From: Actinomycetota bacterium
GTDB taxonomy: Bacteria; Actinomycetota; Actinomycetes; Streptosporangiales; Streptosporangiaceae
Length of the DNA stretch: 58,589 nt
Direction: 5' to 3'
Assembly: GCA_003168255.1 (NCBI GenBank)
Contig: PMSU01000060.1
Span: 1 to 58,589, forward strand
Positions 24,579-33,114 of the stretch are shown here, piece after piece (position 1 is the stretch's first letter; each line of letters opens with the position of its first letter). Under the pieces are notes generated by a model. It was not told the DNA's origin, made no database searches, and worked only from the letters and a program-made list of their open reading frames with translations. The translations under genes and the position numbers were made by a program.

Positions 24579-26609
24579 TCACGTACGTTTGCGCGCAGCG
24601 CCGACTGACCCGCCGACGGCAGCGCACACAGCCGCGGCGCAGGCTTCGGCTAGCCGGGCGCGCAGGTCTGCCTGGGCGGCCCGGTCGGTTCGCACCTCGA
24701 TGATGCGCAGCGCGGCCGGCCGGGCTGCGCGACGCCTGCCGTCCTGGCCGGGCATACCCCCGGCCAGCGCGGCGGGCAGGTCCGCGGCCTGGTCCAACCG
24801 CAGGTAGGGAACACCCACCGCGCGGGCGTAGTGACCAAGCTCGGTACCGTGCGGCGTCCCGAACACCCGCTCGAACGGCGCCTCGAATGCCGCGGGCTCG
24901 AGCATCGAGAAGATCCCTCCGCCGTCGTTGTTCACCACCACCAGGCACAGATCCGGCCGGGCTTCGTCCGGGCCGAGGACCAGCCCGGGAGCGTCATGCA
25001 GGAAGGCGATGTCGCCGAGCAGCGCGAATGCCGGTCCGCCGCCCGCGGCGGCGTGCGCGAGGGCGGCCCCGATGGCCGAGGAGACAAGGCCGTCGATCCC
25101 GCTCGCCCCCCGGCTGGCGAGCACCCGCAGCCCGTCCCTCGGCGCCATGTGCTGATCCAGATCCCTGATCGGCAGGCTGGATGCCGCCCACAGCAGCGCC
25201 CCGGCGGGCAGCGCCGCGGCCAGATCCCTGGCCAGTCTCGGCTCGCTCGGCGAGTCGAGCTTGTCCAGCAGCTCGTCCGCCACCTGGCTCGCCGCCGCGT
25301 CCGCGCGCAGCCAGGACTCGAGCCAGCTCAGGCTGGTCTGGGCGCGTCCGGCCGGGCCGGCCTCCCGGGCGACCTCGCTGCCAGTCCCAGCCGGACCAGC
25401 CAGCCGGACCACATCGGCAGCTGTCCCGGCCGGGTCCGCGAGCCGGACCTCCCGGACCACATCGGTGGCCGTCCTGGCCGGGTCCGCGAGCCGGACCTCC
25501 CCGACCACGTCGGTGGCCGTCCTGGCCGGGTCCGCCCAGCGGCCGGGACCCTGGGCGATCACGACATGCCTGGCAGGCGGTCCGGATGGCGGCGCGCCGC
25601 GCAGCAGCGCGAGCTGGCCGCGGGACAGGCCAGGCCGGCCGGCCGAGACGATCACGTCCGGCCGGTGCGCGGCCGCGAACTCGGGCGATGCCAGCAGGTA
25701 TGGGTAGGAGCGCAGCGCGTTCGGCCCGCGCCTTGCGCCGGATGACGGCTCGGCGAGCACCGGCCAGCCGGCCTGCTCCGCCAGCCGCAGCAGTGGCCCG
25801 GCGTCGTAGTCGCCGTCCCCGCAGACCACCACCCCGCGCTCTGTCCACGGCAAGTCGAGCGTTCCGTATGGCGTCGTTGCGGCAACGCTGACACTAGAGG
25901 GTCCACGTTGCCACGACGATGCCATTCCGCCCGGCGGCGCGGCGGCCGCGGCCGCGAAGGTGGTCCAGGGCACGCCATCTGGCCGACCGTCCAGCGGCTC
26001 GGGCCACTGGACGGCTGCCTGGTCATCGACGCGGCCAACCGCCGAGTCGGCCGGGGCGTCGGGTACCAGCGGCTCACGCAACGGCAGGTTCAGGTGCACG
26101 GGACCAGCGAAGCCGCCGGCCGCCCCCGAGGCGTCCGCCCAGGCCCGGCAGGCCAGCGATCGCCAGTACGCGTGCATCCCGGTCCTGGCCTCCGGAACCC
26201 CGACATCGCAGAACCACCGCACCGCGGTCCCGTACAGCTTCAGCTGGTCGATGGTCTGGTTCGCGCCGGTCTCCCGCAACTCCGGCGGCCGATCGGCGGT
26301 GAGCAGGAGCAGCGGCACGCCGGACTCGTCCGCCTCGATCACCGCCGGATGGAAGCTGGCGGCCGCCGTGCCCGACGTGCAGAGCACGGCCGCGGGACGG
26401 CGGCCCGCCTTGGCCAGGCCGAGCCCGAGGAACGCCGCCGAACGCTCGTCGATGCGCACGTGCAGCCGGAGATCACCTGCCGCGGACCGGTCCCACAGCG
26501 CCATCGCCAGCGGGGTGCTCCGCGATCCCGGCGACAGCACGGCCTCGCGCAGCCCGCACCGGATCAGCTCGTCCACCAGCACCGTAGCGAGCGCCGTCGA
26601 CGGGTTCAC
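24579..26609 (-). CDS. menD: 2-succinyl-5-enolpyruvyl-6-hydroxy-3-cyclohexene-1-carboxylate synthase
   Basis: The 676-residue thiamine-diphosphate enzyme joins isochorismate and 2-oxoglutarate in menaquinone synthesis. The N-terminus has LSPGSRSTPLAMAL and SGTAAASFHPAVIEAD, and the cofactor-binding GD...NN motif is LLGDIAFLHDAPGL with VVNNDGGGIFSML. It is about 100 residues longer than usual. The extra length lies in the central domain, where a 48-bp repeat encodes RLADPARTATDVVREV-like units (25405-25536). The GTG start overlaps the menC stop (GTGA), so translation is coupled in the order menB-menC-menD. Confidence 0.95.
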   Translation of the reverse strand: MNPSTALATVLVDELIRCGLREAVLSPGSRSTPLAMALWDRSAAGDLRLHVRIDERSAAFLGLGLAKAGRRPAAVLCTSGTAAASFHPAVIEADESGVPLLLLTADRPPELRETGANQTIDQLKLYGTAVRWFCDVGVPEARTGMHAYWRSLACRAWADASGAAGGFAGPVHLNLPLREPLVPDAPADSAVGRVDDQAAVQWPEPLDGRPDGVPWTTFAAAAAAPPGGMASSWQRGPSSVSVAATTPYGTLDLPWTERGVVVCGDGDYDAGPLLRLAEQAGWPVLAEPSSGARRGPNALRSYPYLLASPEFAAAHRPDVIVSAGRPGLSRGQLALLRGAPPSGPPARHVVIAQGPGRWADPARTATDVVGEVRLADPARTATDVVREVRLADPAGTAADVVRLAGPAGTGSEVAREAGPAGRAQTSLSWLESWLRADAAASQVADELLDKLDSPSEPRLARDLAAALPAGALLWAASSLPIRDLDQHMAPRDGLRVLASRGASGIDGLVSSAIGAALAHAAAGGGPAFALLGDIAFLHDAPGLVLGPDEARPDLCLVVVNNDGGGIFSMLEPAAFEAPFERVFGTPHGTELGHYARAVGVPYLRLDQAADLPAALAGGMPGQDGRRRAARPAALRIIEVRTDRAAQADLRARLAEACAAAVCAAVGGSVGAARKRT
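25405..25536. repeat. 48-bp in-frame tandem repeat in menD
   Basis: About 2.75 copies of a 48-bp unit (25405-25452, 25453-25500, 25501-25536) encode 16-residue blocks like RLADPARTATDVVREV. Less regular related sequence continues on both sides. The copies differ by only a few bases, so the expansion is recent. The frame is kept. Confidence 0.88.
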
Positions 26610-27586
26610 CCCGCGGTCCCCAGGTACCTGGCGGCGGCCGCAGCCCGGTCACGCCAGGGCTGCGGATCGGTCTCGAAGGCGGCCAGCCGTTCCGGGTCCA
26701 CCTCGGCGCGCCTGACCGGCAGCTCGCCGCCGACCGCGGCGAGCGGGTCGGCCGTGACGTCGCCGGTCAGCAGGCTCATCGTGGCCAGCCCGCAGTCATA
26801 CGGGAGGCCGGGCAGCGCAGCGGCGAGCGCCGCCCCCGCGGCCAGGCCGACCGAGCTCTCCACCGCGCTCGACACCACCACGGGCAGCCCGCACGCTTCG
26901 GCGATCTCCAGGGCGGCGCGTACTCCGCCGAGCGGAGCGGCCTTGAGCACCACGATGTCGGCCGCGCCTGCGGCCCGGACCCGCAGCGGGTCTTCCGCGC
27001 GCCGGATCGACTCGTCGGCGGCGAGCGGTACGTCCACCAGGCGGCGCAGCGTGGCCAGCTCGGCCAGCGTCGCGCACGGCTGCTCCACATATTCGATGCC
27101 GAACGGTGCCAGCCGGGACAGCATCCGCTGAGCATGATCAACATCCCAGGCGCCGTTCGCGTCGACCCGGATCCGGCCTGCCGGGCCCAGCGCGTCCCTG
27201 ACCGCTTCGACCCTGGCGATGTCGTCGGCGTCGTCCTGGCCGCGCTGCGCCACCTTGACCTTGGCCGTGCGGCAGCCGGATCCGGTCACCAGGCTGTGCG
27301 CCTGCGACGGGCCGACGGCCGGCACGGTCACGTTGACGGGGATGCTGTCGCGGACCGGGTCGGGCCAGCCGACGGTGGCCGCCTCGACCGCGCAGGCGAG
27401 CCAGCGGGCGCACTCCTTAGGGCCGTACTCGGCGAACGGCGAGAACTCACCCCAGCCTGCCGGGCCCTGGATGAGGGCGCCCTCGCGCACGGTGATGCCG
27501 CGGAAGGGGGTTCGCATCGGGATCGCGAACGCGCGCAGGCTCGTCAGCAACCCGGTCACGGCGGGCCCGGCCACGAACTCGTTCAC
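26606..27586 (-). CDS. menC: o-succinylbenzoate synthase
   Basis: The 326-residue enolase-superfamily enzyme dehydrates the MenD-derived intermediate (SHCHC) to o-succinylbenzoate. The catalytic Lys lies in TAKVKVAQ, metal ligands are in [14 protein letters not shown] and LAADESIR, and the second Lys is in [11 protein letters not shown]. The barrel ends in a variable tail. It overlaps menB at the start (ATGA) and menD at the end, forming a tight operon. Confidence 0.93.
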   Translation of the reverse strand: MNEFVAGPAVTGLLTSLRAFAIPMRTPFRGITVREGALIQGPAGWGEFSPFAEYGPKECARWLACAVEAATVGWPDPVRDSIPVNVTVPAVGPSQAHSLVTGSGCRTAKVKVAQRGQDDADDIARVEAVRDALGPAGRIRVDANGAWDVDHAQRMLSRLAPFGIEYVEQPCATLAELATLRRLVDVPLAADESIRRAEDPLRVRAAGAADIVVLKAAPLGGVRAALEIAEACGLPVVVSSAVESSVGLAAGAALAAALPGLPYDCGLATMSLLTGDVTADPLAAVGGELPVRRAEVDPERLAAFETDPQPWRDRAAAAARYLGTAG

Positions 27587-28413
27587 GGACGGCGCGGGAA
27601 CCTCGCGAAGTCCGGGGCGCGCTTCTCCCGGAACGCGTCGCGTCCCTCCTGCGCTTCCTCACTCATGTAGTACAGCAGCGTGGCGTCCCCGGCGAACTGC
27701 TGCATGCCTGCCGCGCCGTCGGTCACCGCGTTGAGCGCGCCCTTGAGCATGCGCAGCGCGAGCGGCGACTTGGCCAGCAGTTCGCGCGCCCAGGAGACTG
27801 TCTCGGCCTCCAGCTGGTCCAGCGGGACCACCGCGTTGACCAGCCCCATCTCCAGGGCCTGGCTGGCGTCGTACTGGCGGCAGAGGTACCAGATCTCGCG
27901 CGCCTTCTTCATCCCGACGGTGGACGCGAGCAGCCAGGAGCCGTAGCCGCCGTCGAACGAGCCGACCTTAGGGCCGGTCTGGCCGAATATCGCGTTGTCG
28001 GCCGCGATCGTGAGGTCACAGCAGACGTGCAGCACGTGCCCGCCGCCGATCGCGTACCCGGCCACCATGGCGATCACCGGCTTGGGGGTACGGCGGATCT
28101 GCACCTGGAGGTCGAGCACGTTGAGCCTGCCGACCCCTTGGGAGTCGATGTACCCGTCGTCGCCCCGGATTTTCTGGTCGCCGCCCGAGCAGAACGCCTG
28201 CGTGCCCGCCCCGGTGAAGATGATGACACCGGTCTCCGGATCGTCGCGGGCGGTGTTGAACGCGCTGGTCAGCTCGAACAGGGTGGCCGGCCGGAACGCG
28301 TTCCGCACCTCGGGCCGGTTAATCGTGATCTTGGCGATGCCCTCGGCGGTCTCGTAGACGATGTCGGTGTACTCCTGGCCCGGTGCCGGTCCAGAACGCT
28401 GCCAGTCGACCAA
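27583..28413 (-). CDS. menB: 1,4-dihydroxy-2-naphthoyl-CoA synthase
   Basis: The 276-residue crotonase-fold enzyme cyclises o-succinylbenzoyl-CoA. Hallmarks are [14 protein letters not shown], the oxyanion-hole segments [15 protein letters not shown] and [20 protein letters not shown], and [17 protein letters not shown], specific for MenB. The C-terminal [18 protein letters not shown] is typical. It is the first gene of the menBCD unit and is divergent from menE with a 91-bp gap that should hold promoters for both directions. Confidence 0.95.
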   Translation of the reverse strand: MVDWQRSGPAPGQEYTDIVYETAEGIAKITINRPEVRNAFRPATLFELTSAFNTARDDPETGVIIFTGAGTQAFCSGGDQKIRGDDGYIDSQGVGRLNVLDLQVQIRRTPKPVIAMVAGYAIGGGHVLHVCCDLTIAADNAIFGQTGPKVGSFDGGYGSWLLASTVGMKKAREIWYLCRQYDASQALEMGLVNAVVPLDQLEAETVSWARELLAKSPLALRMLKGALNAVTDGAAGMQQFAGDATLLYYMSEEAQEGRDAFREKRAPDFARFPRRP

Positions 28414-28504
28414 TGCGACCCTCCCGCTGAGCTGCCATGACCCTGTCTACCAGGCGCGCGACCCCGGCACGGCGGCCACCTTCGCCGCCGTTAACCTTAC
28501 GACG

Positions 28505-29836
28505 ATGGCTCACCGACCCCTGCACGCGGTCCTGATGGCGCCCGGCGCCCTGCTTGCTCCGCTGGCCGCCGCGCTGGACGGGAGCGGTCCCGCGATAGCG
28601 CCGCTCGACCCGGCGCTGCCGGCTGAGCGGCTGCGGCTGCTGATCGGGCAGCTGGCGCCGGACGCGGTGCAGACGCCGGACGGAATCCAGACACCGGACC
28701 GGTTCCAGACACCAGACGGAATCCAGACACCAGACGGAATCCAGACACCGGACCGGTTCCAGACACCAGACGGAATCCAGACACCAGACGGAATCCAGGA
28801 GCCGGACCGGTTCCAGACACCGGACGGAATCCAGACGCCGGACGGGGTCCGGCGCGGCGACCATCGCGGCCAGCCTCCGGGGGTCAGCGAGGACACCGCT
28901 GTGGTGATTGTCACATCGGGCTCCACCGGGTTGCCCAAGGGAGTGGAGCTGAGCTCGGCCGCGCTGCTGCACTCGGCCCGGGCGAGCCTGGACCGGATCG
29001 GCGCCGCGGCAGGCGACCGCTGGCTTTGCTGCCTGCCGGTCAGCCACATCGCCGGGATTCAGGTGCTGGTCCGGTCGCTGCTGGCCGGGACGGTGCCGGT
29101 GATCTGCGATCGGCTCGACCCCGGCGTTGTCGCGTCCTGCGGCTGCGCGCATGTGTCCGTGGTCCCCACCCAGCTACGCAGGCTCATCACTGCGGGGGCC
29201 GACCTGGCACCGTTCGGAACAATCTTGCTAGGCGGAGCAAGCGCCCCGGCCCGGCTGCTCGATGCGGCGGCCGAGGCGGGCGGGCGGGTCGTCACGACGT
29301 ATGGCATGACCGAGACCTGCGGCGGCTGCGTCTACGACGGGATGCCGCTGGACGGCGTGCGTGTCGCGATCGGCGGCGGCGACGCGATCCGCATCGCCGG
29401 ACCGGTGCTGTTCTCCGGCTACCGGGGCCAGCCCGGCGCCACGTCGGCGGTCCTGCGGGCCGGCTGGTTCAGCACGGCGGATCTCGGCTCGATCGGGCCG
29501 TCAGGCCGGCTGGCGGTCCGCGGCCGGGCGGACGACGTGATCAACACCGGTGGCGAGAAGGTGGTCGGCGCGGAGGTGGCCGCCGTGCTCGGGACCTGCG
29601 CGGCCGTGCGGGACGCGGTGGTGGTCGGGCGGCCCGATGACGAGTGGGGCGAGCGGGTGACGGCGGTGGTGGTGCCTGCCGACCCGGCCGCGCCGCCCGA
29701 CCTCGGCATGCTTCGCGCGCACGTTCGCCGCACGCTCCCGGCCAGCGCGGCGCCCAGAGAGCTGGTGCTCGTCACGGAGATTCCGCTGCTACCGTCGGGA
29801 AAGCCTGATCTGCGGGCGCTACGGACCCCCGGTTAG
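28505..29836 (+). CDS. menE: o-succinylbenzoate-CoA ligase
   Basis: The 443-residue AMP-forming ligase activates o-succinylbenzoate with CoA. The ATP-binding loop TSGSTGLPKGVELS lies near residue 138, TTYGMTETCGGCVYDG is the A5 motif, and GWFSTADLGSI plus GRADDVINTGGEKV mark the hinge and C-terminal domain. The catalytic lysine follows in LLPSGKPDLRAL. A 180-bp tandem repeat of hexapeptides (IQTPDG, FQTPDG, IQTPDR) sits before the ATP loop and is foreign to the family. I use the ATG at 28505; upstream codons overlap menB and lack similarity. Confidence 0.92.
   Translation: MAHRPLHAVLMAPGALLAPLAAALDGSGPAIAPLDPALPAERLRLLIGQLAPDAVQTPDGIQTPDRFQTPDGIQTPDGIQTPDRFQTPDGIQTPDGIQEPDRFQTPDGIQTPDGVRRGDHRGQPPGVSEDTAVVIVTSGSTGLPKGVELSSAALLHSARASLDRIGAAAGDRWLCCLPVSHIAGIQVLVRSLLAGTVPVICDRLDPGVVASCGCAHVSVVPTQLRRLITAGADLAPFGTILLGGASAPARLLDAAAEAGGRVVTTYGMTETCGGCVYDGMPLDGVRVAIGGGDAIRIAGPVLFSGYRGQPGATSAVLRAGWFSTADLGSIGPSGRLAVRGRADDVINTGGEKVVGAEVAAVLGTCAAVRDAVVVGRPDDEWGERVTAVVVPADPAAPPDLGMLRAHVRRTLPASAAPRELVLVTEIPLLPSGKPDLRALRTPG
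28667..28846. repeat. 18-bp/54-bp in-frame tandem repeat in menE
   Basis: Ten consecutive 18-bp units encode hexapeptides of the form [IFV]Q[TE]PD[GR]. They are organised as a higher-order 54-bp unit (IQTPDR-FQTPDG-IQTPDG) repeated about three times with very few base changes. The array lies between the N-terminal segment and the ATP-binding loop of MenE. Confidence 0.93.
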
Positions 29837-29996
29837 GAATAGCCGGGCGGGCCAGGGAACAATAAAGGACGCAGAGCGTTACTAATATGTGCCTGCGTTT
29901 CGCGCTTGAGCGCCGCGGGCCCCCGTAACAGACGTGCCGGGCAGGCGCAGGGAGACGGCGCGTGCCCTGTGTGCTTCCCCCGGGAGGAGGTGTCTC

Positions 29997-31253
29997 ATGT
30001 CGCGGACCGCAACCGCCGCGTCACCTGTGCAGGATGACGAGGCGACGGTGACCCGCGTGGACCAGCTGGTTCAGCGCGGACGCGGTCAGGGTCACTTGTC
30101 GCTGCCCGAGCTTCGGTCAGCGTTCGAAGAAGCCGGTATTTCCGCCGTTGACGGACGGTCCATCCTGCGCGAGCTCGCCGAGGCAGGCGTTCGGCTCGGG
30201 AACGAGGCTACCGACGCAGCAGCACCGGCCGTGCCCAGCGCGGCCACGGCGGTAGCCGTTGCGACCGCCATCGCGGAGGCCGAGGCCGCAGCCGAGGCGG
30301 CAAGCTCCAGTGCCGCGGAAGCTGACCTCGACGACCACACGCCCGCGATGGGCGACTCGGTGCACACGTACCTCAAGTCCATCGGCCGTACCAGCCTGCT
30401 CACCGCGGAGCAGGAGGTTGACCTGGCCAAGCGGATCGAGGCCGGGCTCTACGCCGAGCACAAGCTGGACAACGAGCCGGATCTCGCCGACGCCTACCGC
30501 CTCGACCTCGCGGAGGTAGCCGAGGACGGCCGCCGCGCCAAGATGCACATGCTCGAGGCGAACCTGCGGCTGGTGGTCTCGGTGGCCAAGAAGTACAGCG
30601 ACCGCGGGCTCACCCTGCTCGATGTCGTGCAGGAGGGCAATCTCGGCCTGATCAGGGCGGTCGAGAAGTTCGACTACACCAAGGGCTACAAGTTCTCCAC
30701 TTACGCCATGTGGTGGATCAGGCAGGCGATCCAGCGTGGCTTCGCCGACTCGGCCCGCACGATCCGGCTGCCTGTGCACGTGCTGGAGATGCTGAGCAAG
30801 CTGAGCCGGGTGGAACGGGACATGCACCAGAAGCTCGGCCGGGAGCCGACGCCGGAGGAGCTTGCGGTCGAGCTTGACCGCACCCCGGACCAGATCGAGG
30901 AACTGCTCCGCACGAGCAGGCAGCCGATCAGCCTGGACTCCACCATCGGCGAGGACGGCGAGACCAGCATCGGGGACCTGATCGAGGACACCGACGCCCC
31001 TGAGGCCTCCGAGCTGGTGGACCGGCAGCTGATGGCCAGCGAGCTCAGGAGCGCGCTTGGCTGCCTCACCCCGCGTGAGGCGACGATCATGTCGATGCGG
31101 TTCGGGCTCTACGACGGCAACCCGCACACCCTCGACGAGATCGGCCGTGCGCTCGGCCTGACCAGGGAACGCATCAGGCAGCTGGAGAAGCAGTCGCTGT
31201 CCAAGCTGCGGCACCCCAGCCGCGCCCAGCCGCTGCTCGACTTCGCCAGCTGA
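29997..31253 (+). CDS. RNA polymerase sigma-70 factor (SigA/Hrd-type)
   Basis: The 418-residue sigma factor contains a region 1.1-like N-terminus, an Ala-rich linker and region 1.2 (DSVHTYLKSIGRTSLLTAEQE). Region 2 includes LDVVQEGNLGLIRAVEKFDY and GYKFSTYAMWWIRQAIQRG. Regions 3 and 4 follow with GREPTPEELAVELD and LGLTRERIRQLEKQSLSKLR. It lacks the very long acidic N-terminus of the primary HrdB proteins and has unusual residues (GFADSARTIRLPVHVLEML). It may therefore be a group 2, alternative principal-like factor, not the housekeeping one. GGGAGGAGG is 6 nt before the ATG, a very strong ribosome site. A strong terminator follows. Confidence 0.92.
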   Translation: MSRTATAASPVQDDEATVTRVDQLVQRGRGQGHLSLPELRSAFEEAGISAVDGRSILRELAEAGVRLGNEATDAAAPAVPSAATAVAVATAIAEAEAAAEAASSSAAEADLDDHTPAMGDSVHTYLKSIGRTSLLTAEQEVDLAKRIEAGLYAEHKLDNEPDLADAYRLDLAEVAEDGRRAKMHMLEANLRLVVSVAKKYSDRGLTLLDVVQEGNLGLIRAVEKFDYTKGYKFSTYAMWWIRQAIQRGFADSARTIRLPVHVLEMLSKLSRVERDMHQKLGREPTPEELAVELDRTPDQIEELLRTSRQPISLDSTIGEDGETSIGDLIEDTDAPEASELVDRQLMASELRSALGCLTPREATIMSMRFGLYDGNPHTLDEIGRALGLTRERIRQLEKQSLSKLRHPSRAQPLLDFAS

Positions 31254-31262
31254 CCCAGACCG

Positions 31263-31305
31263 GCAGCGTGCCGGGCCCGACCTCCCGCCGGGCCCGGCAC
31301 GCTGC
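31263..31305 (+). terminator. intrinsic-type terminator after the sigma factor gene
   Basis: A perfect 17-bp GC-rich stem (31263-31279 and 31289-31305) with a 9-nt loop starts 9 bp after the sigma factor stop codon. There is no T-tract, which is common for actinobacterial terminators. Confidence 0.85.
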
Positions 31306-31403
31306 ATTGCCGCAGCGGCATGGCTTGTCACGTTCGCTGCCCTCCTGGTGACGGCGGCCCGGTCGGGGCGGCCACGAGCACGGTGATAAGCGGATCTCGC
31401 GGT

Positions 31404-31874
31404 ATGGTGCCCCGCGTGGCCGTCAATGTCGAGGTGCTTCGCGAGGTAACAGACGAGACCGTCAAGGCGTTTGGCCGGCTGCTGCCGCAGCTGTCCCGGT
31501 CGGCCCCTCCGCCAGACCGCGAAGGGCTCGCCCGCGTGGTCGGCTGCGCATCGAACACCGTGCTGGTGGCCCGCGGTCAGGCCGCCGGAGACGGGCCCGG
31601 CGAGATCGTCGGCACGCTGACGCTGGCGATCTTCCCGATCCCCACCGGCGTGCGCGCCTGGATCGAGGATGTTGTCGTAGACGAGGCGGCCAGGGGCCAG
31701 GGGGCGGCCACCGCGCTCATCCTGGAGGCGCTGCGGCTGGCCGGCGAGCACGGTGCCCGCACCGTGGATCTGACGTCCAGGCCGGCCCGCGAGGCCGCCG
31801 GGCTGCTGTATGAGCGTCTCGGCTTCGAGCGCCGCGATTCACGGCTGTACCGCGTCACCATTGGCACCGCGTAG
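31404..31874 (+). CDS. GNAT family N-acetyltransferase
   Basis: The 156-residue acetyltransferase has IEDVVVDEAARGQGAATALI, the acetyl-CoA binding motif A (R-G-x-G-x-A), and a C-terminal AAGLLYERLGFERRDSRLY, the usual motif B ending. The substrate is unknown. The ATG at 31404 and a GTG at 31416 are both possible starts; neither has a strong ribosome site. Confidence 0.87.
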   Translation: MVPRVAVNVEVLREVTDETVKAFGRLLPQLSRSAPPPDREGLARVVGCASNTVLVARGQAAGDGPGEIVGTLTLAIFPIPTGVRAWIEDVVVDEAARGQGAATALILEALRLAGEHGARTVDLTSRPAREAAGLLYERLGFERRDSRLYRVTIGTA

Positions 31875-31939
31875 CCGCTTCCCGGTGCAGCCCGAAACGG
31901 TCAACCAGGCCCAATCCTCACTACCCGGGCATCACGGAC

Positions 31940-31977
31940 TGGTTGCGGTTGGATAACCCCTCTGGCGCTTTCATACT
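31940..31977 (+). promoter_or_regulatory. shared upstream motif and candidate promoter of ABC locus 2
   Basis: TGGTTGCGGTTGGATAACCC (from 31940) repeats the motif at 14819-14840. Here TTGGAT (31949-31954) and CATACT (31972-31977) are separated by 17 bp and could be the promoter, with the motif overlapping the -35 box. That would suit a repressor or activator common to both peptide transport loci. Confidence 0.5.
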
Positions 31978-32072
31978 GTTCAAGCCAGGCTCTCGGTAAA
32001 GATATAGAACCTGCCCGGCTCGGCGACAGCCGGGTACCCGCCGTCGCTGAACAGCCGGGAGAGCTGCCGCCC

Positions 32073-33056
32073 ATGACCGCACCAATCGAAATGACGCCCG
32101 ACGTCGCACCCGAGGCGGTGCTGGCGGGAATCAGCGGGGCGGCCATCGAGGGGCGCTCCCTGGGGCAGATCGCGTGGCTGCGGCTGCGCCGCGACAAGGC
32201 CGCGATCGCCGGCGGGGTGTTCGTCGTCTTCCTTCTCCTGGTCGCGATCATCGGACCGCACCTGGTGCAGAGTCCGGACGTCTACCACGCGAATCTGATC
32301 AACCCGACGTTCAGCATGCCGTACGGCCACCTCGGCGGGATCAGCGCCGCGCATCCGTTCGGCGTAGAGCCGGTCACCGGCCGTGACCTGCTCGCCCGGG
32401 TCGTGGTGGGCGCCCAGTACTCGCTGCTGATCGGCCTCCTGGCCACCCTGCTCGCCGTGGTGATCGGCGTGTTCATGGGCCTCGTCGCCGGTTACTTCGG
32501 CGGCTGGGTCGACTCGGCCATCGCCCGGCTGATGGACGTCTTCCTGGCCTTCCCGCTGCTCGTCTTCGCGATCGCGCTGGTCGGGGTCATGCCGAGCACC
32601 GCGTTCGGCCTGTCCGGCAACGGGCTGCGCGTGGTGCTGCTGATTTTCATCATCGGCTTCTTCGCCTGGCCTTACATGGGCCGGATCGTCCGGGGGCAGA
32701 CGATTTCGCTGCGGGAGCGCGAGTTCGTGGACGCGGCCCGCAGCCTGGGCGCCCGCGGGCCCTACATCCTGGCCAAGGAGCTGCTGCCCAACCTGGTCGG
32801 CCCGATCCTCGTCTACACGACGCTGCTGATACCCACCAACATCCTGTTCGAGGCCGCGCTTGACTACCTGGGCGTGGGCCTGATCCCGCCGACACCAAGC
32901 TGGGGGCAGATGCTCTCGAACGCGGTAAGCCAGGGTTTCTTCCAGATAGACCCGATGTACATGATCATTCCCGGGGTGGCGATCTTCCTCACGGTGATCG
33001 CCTTCAACCTATTCGGCGACGGGCTGCGCGACGCGCTGGACCCGAAGAGCCGGTAG
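32073..33056 (+). CDS. peptide ABC transporter permease (DppC type), locus 2
   Basis: The 327-residue membrane protein has the DppC layout. The cytoplasmic start IEGRSLGQIAWLRLRRDKAA, a long first external loop, and the EAA region ARSLGARGPYILAKELLPN are followed by GVGLIPPTPSWGQML. It is more distant from the locus 1 permeases than those are from each other. It is the first gene of the second transporter locus, 111 bp after the candidate promoter. Confidence 0.9.
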   Translation: MTAPIEMTPDVAPEAVLAGISGAAIEGRSLGQIAWLRLRRDKAAIAGGVFVVFLLLVAIIGPHLVQSPDVYHANLINPTFSMPYGHLGGISAAHPFGVEPVTGRDLLARVVVGAQYSLLIGLLATLLAVVIGVFMGLVAGYFGGWVDSAIARLMDVFLAFPLLVFAIALVGVMPSTAFGLSGNGLRVVLLIFIIGFFAWPYMGRIVRGQTISLREREFVDAARSLGARGPYILAKELLPNLVGPILVYTTLLIPTNILFEAALDYLGVGLIPPTPSWGQMLSNAVSQGFFQIDPMYMIIPGVAIFLTVIAFNLFGDGLRDALDPKSR

Positions 33057-33114
33057 GCCGGACCTGACGACCAATTTCCGCGAAGGAAAGCAACTACAGG
33101 AGGCGCTTCACTCG

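Noticed and set aside
30117..31751. Minus-strand open frame of 544 codons over the sigma factor gene
   Set aside because: It spans a sigma factor, its terminator and part of a GNAT gene in antisense, so it cannot be real.
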